From contig OZ037773.1 of the NCBI GenBank assembly GCA_964035545.1, forward strand, positions 2,110,751-2,174,750: DNA of 64,000 bases, in the 5' to 3' direction. Shown piece by piece: positions 63,785 through 64,000 of the stretch. Source of the stretch: Bugula neritina (taxonomy: Eukaryota > Bryozoa > Gymnolaemata > Cheilostomatida > Bugulidae). The notes under the pieces were generated by a model that was not told the DNA's origin, did not search any database, and saw nothing but the letters and a program-made list of their open reading frames with translations. Both the position numbers and the translations under genes were made by a program. How positions within the stretch are numbered: the first letter of the stretch is position 1; every line of letters begins with the position of its first letter.

Positions 63785-64000
63785 CTGTAAAAATTATCAA
63801 AACAACAGGACCATTACAATGAATGCTAAACAATGAATATTCTTGACTTCAAATTATATTATCAGAACAACAATTTGGCTTAAAAAAAACCTAGACTTTT
63901 TGGCTTATTTAATATGAAAAAGACTGTTACTCTCACAAGACAAATGTCAAATACACTATATCTGCACCACAAGACCAAAATGAGTCTTAACAGGGTATAC

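Overview
The window is nuclear DNA from an invertebrate animal. The coding regions are split into short exons by GT-AG introns, mostly 70-1,200 bp, in an AT-rich background full of microsatellites and transposon remnants. Ribosomal protein S27, ataxin-3, BBS1, a phospholipid scramblase and a leishmanolysin-like protease mark it as metazoan, and BBS1 implies a ciliated animal. I cannot place it to phylum. All exon models were joined by hand from splice sites, reading phase and remembered protein families; none has transcript support.

Layout, left to right. 1-5476 (minus): 5' part of a secreted or receptor gene with a signal peptide and two Cys-patterned ectodomain modules; the rest probably runs off the left edge. 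6321-6392 (plus): tRNA-Gly-like gene. 7239-7656: long (CA)n compound microsatellite. 8841-11198 (minus): five-exon orphan secreted protein of 265 aa. 14021-15352: DNA-transposon-like element with terminal and subterminal repeats. 15857-17890 (plus): RPS27, with a second ATG-CCT-GTAAGT mini-exon at 16279.

18429-30071 (minus): a phospholipid scramblase of 253 aa. One 9.57-kb intron of this gene holds, on the opposite strand, a 321-aa coiled-coil gene (21450-23487), a short membrane-protein ORF (20914-21460), a hAT-like MITE (24472-24818) and a complete aldo-keto reductase (25131-28731, 339 aa). 31511-39652 (minus): a leishmanolysin (M8) protease of 601 aa in 12 exons.

40487-43128 (minus): a 5'-truncated, frameshifted non-LTR retrotransposon with a poly(A) tail. 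Its broken 5' end lies exactly at the edge of a long inverted repeat (arms 43129-43464 and 44181-44523). 45030-48490 (plus): ataxin-3, 253 aa, one UIM seen and no polyglutamine. 50446-51932 (plus): an orphan 380-aa protein. 52857-60517 (minus): full BBS1, 590 aa in 14 exons, with one GC-AG intron. 62651-63784 (minus): part of a ubiquitin-specific protease, entering from beyond the right edge and with an apparent frameshift.

The genes do not form one pathway. Ataxin-3 and the USP are both deubiquitinases but are far apart. The clearest organisational feature is the nesting of plus-strand genes inside the scramblase intron.
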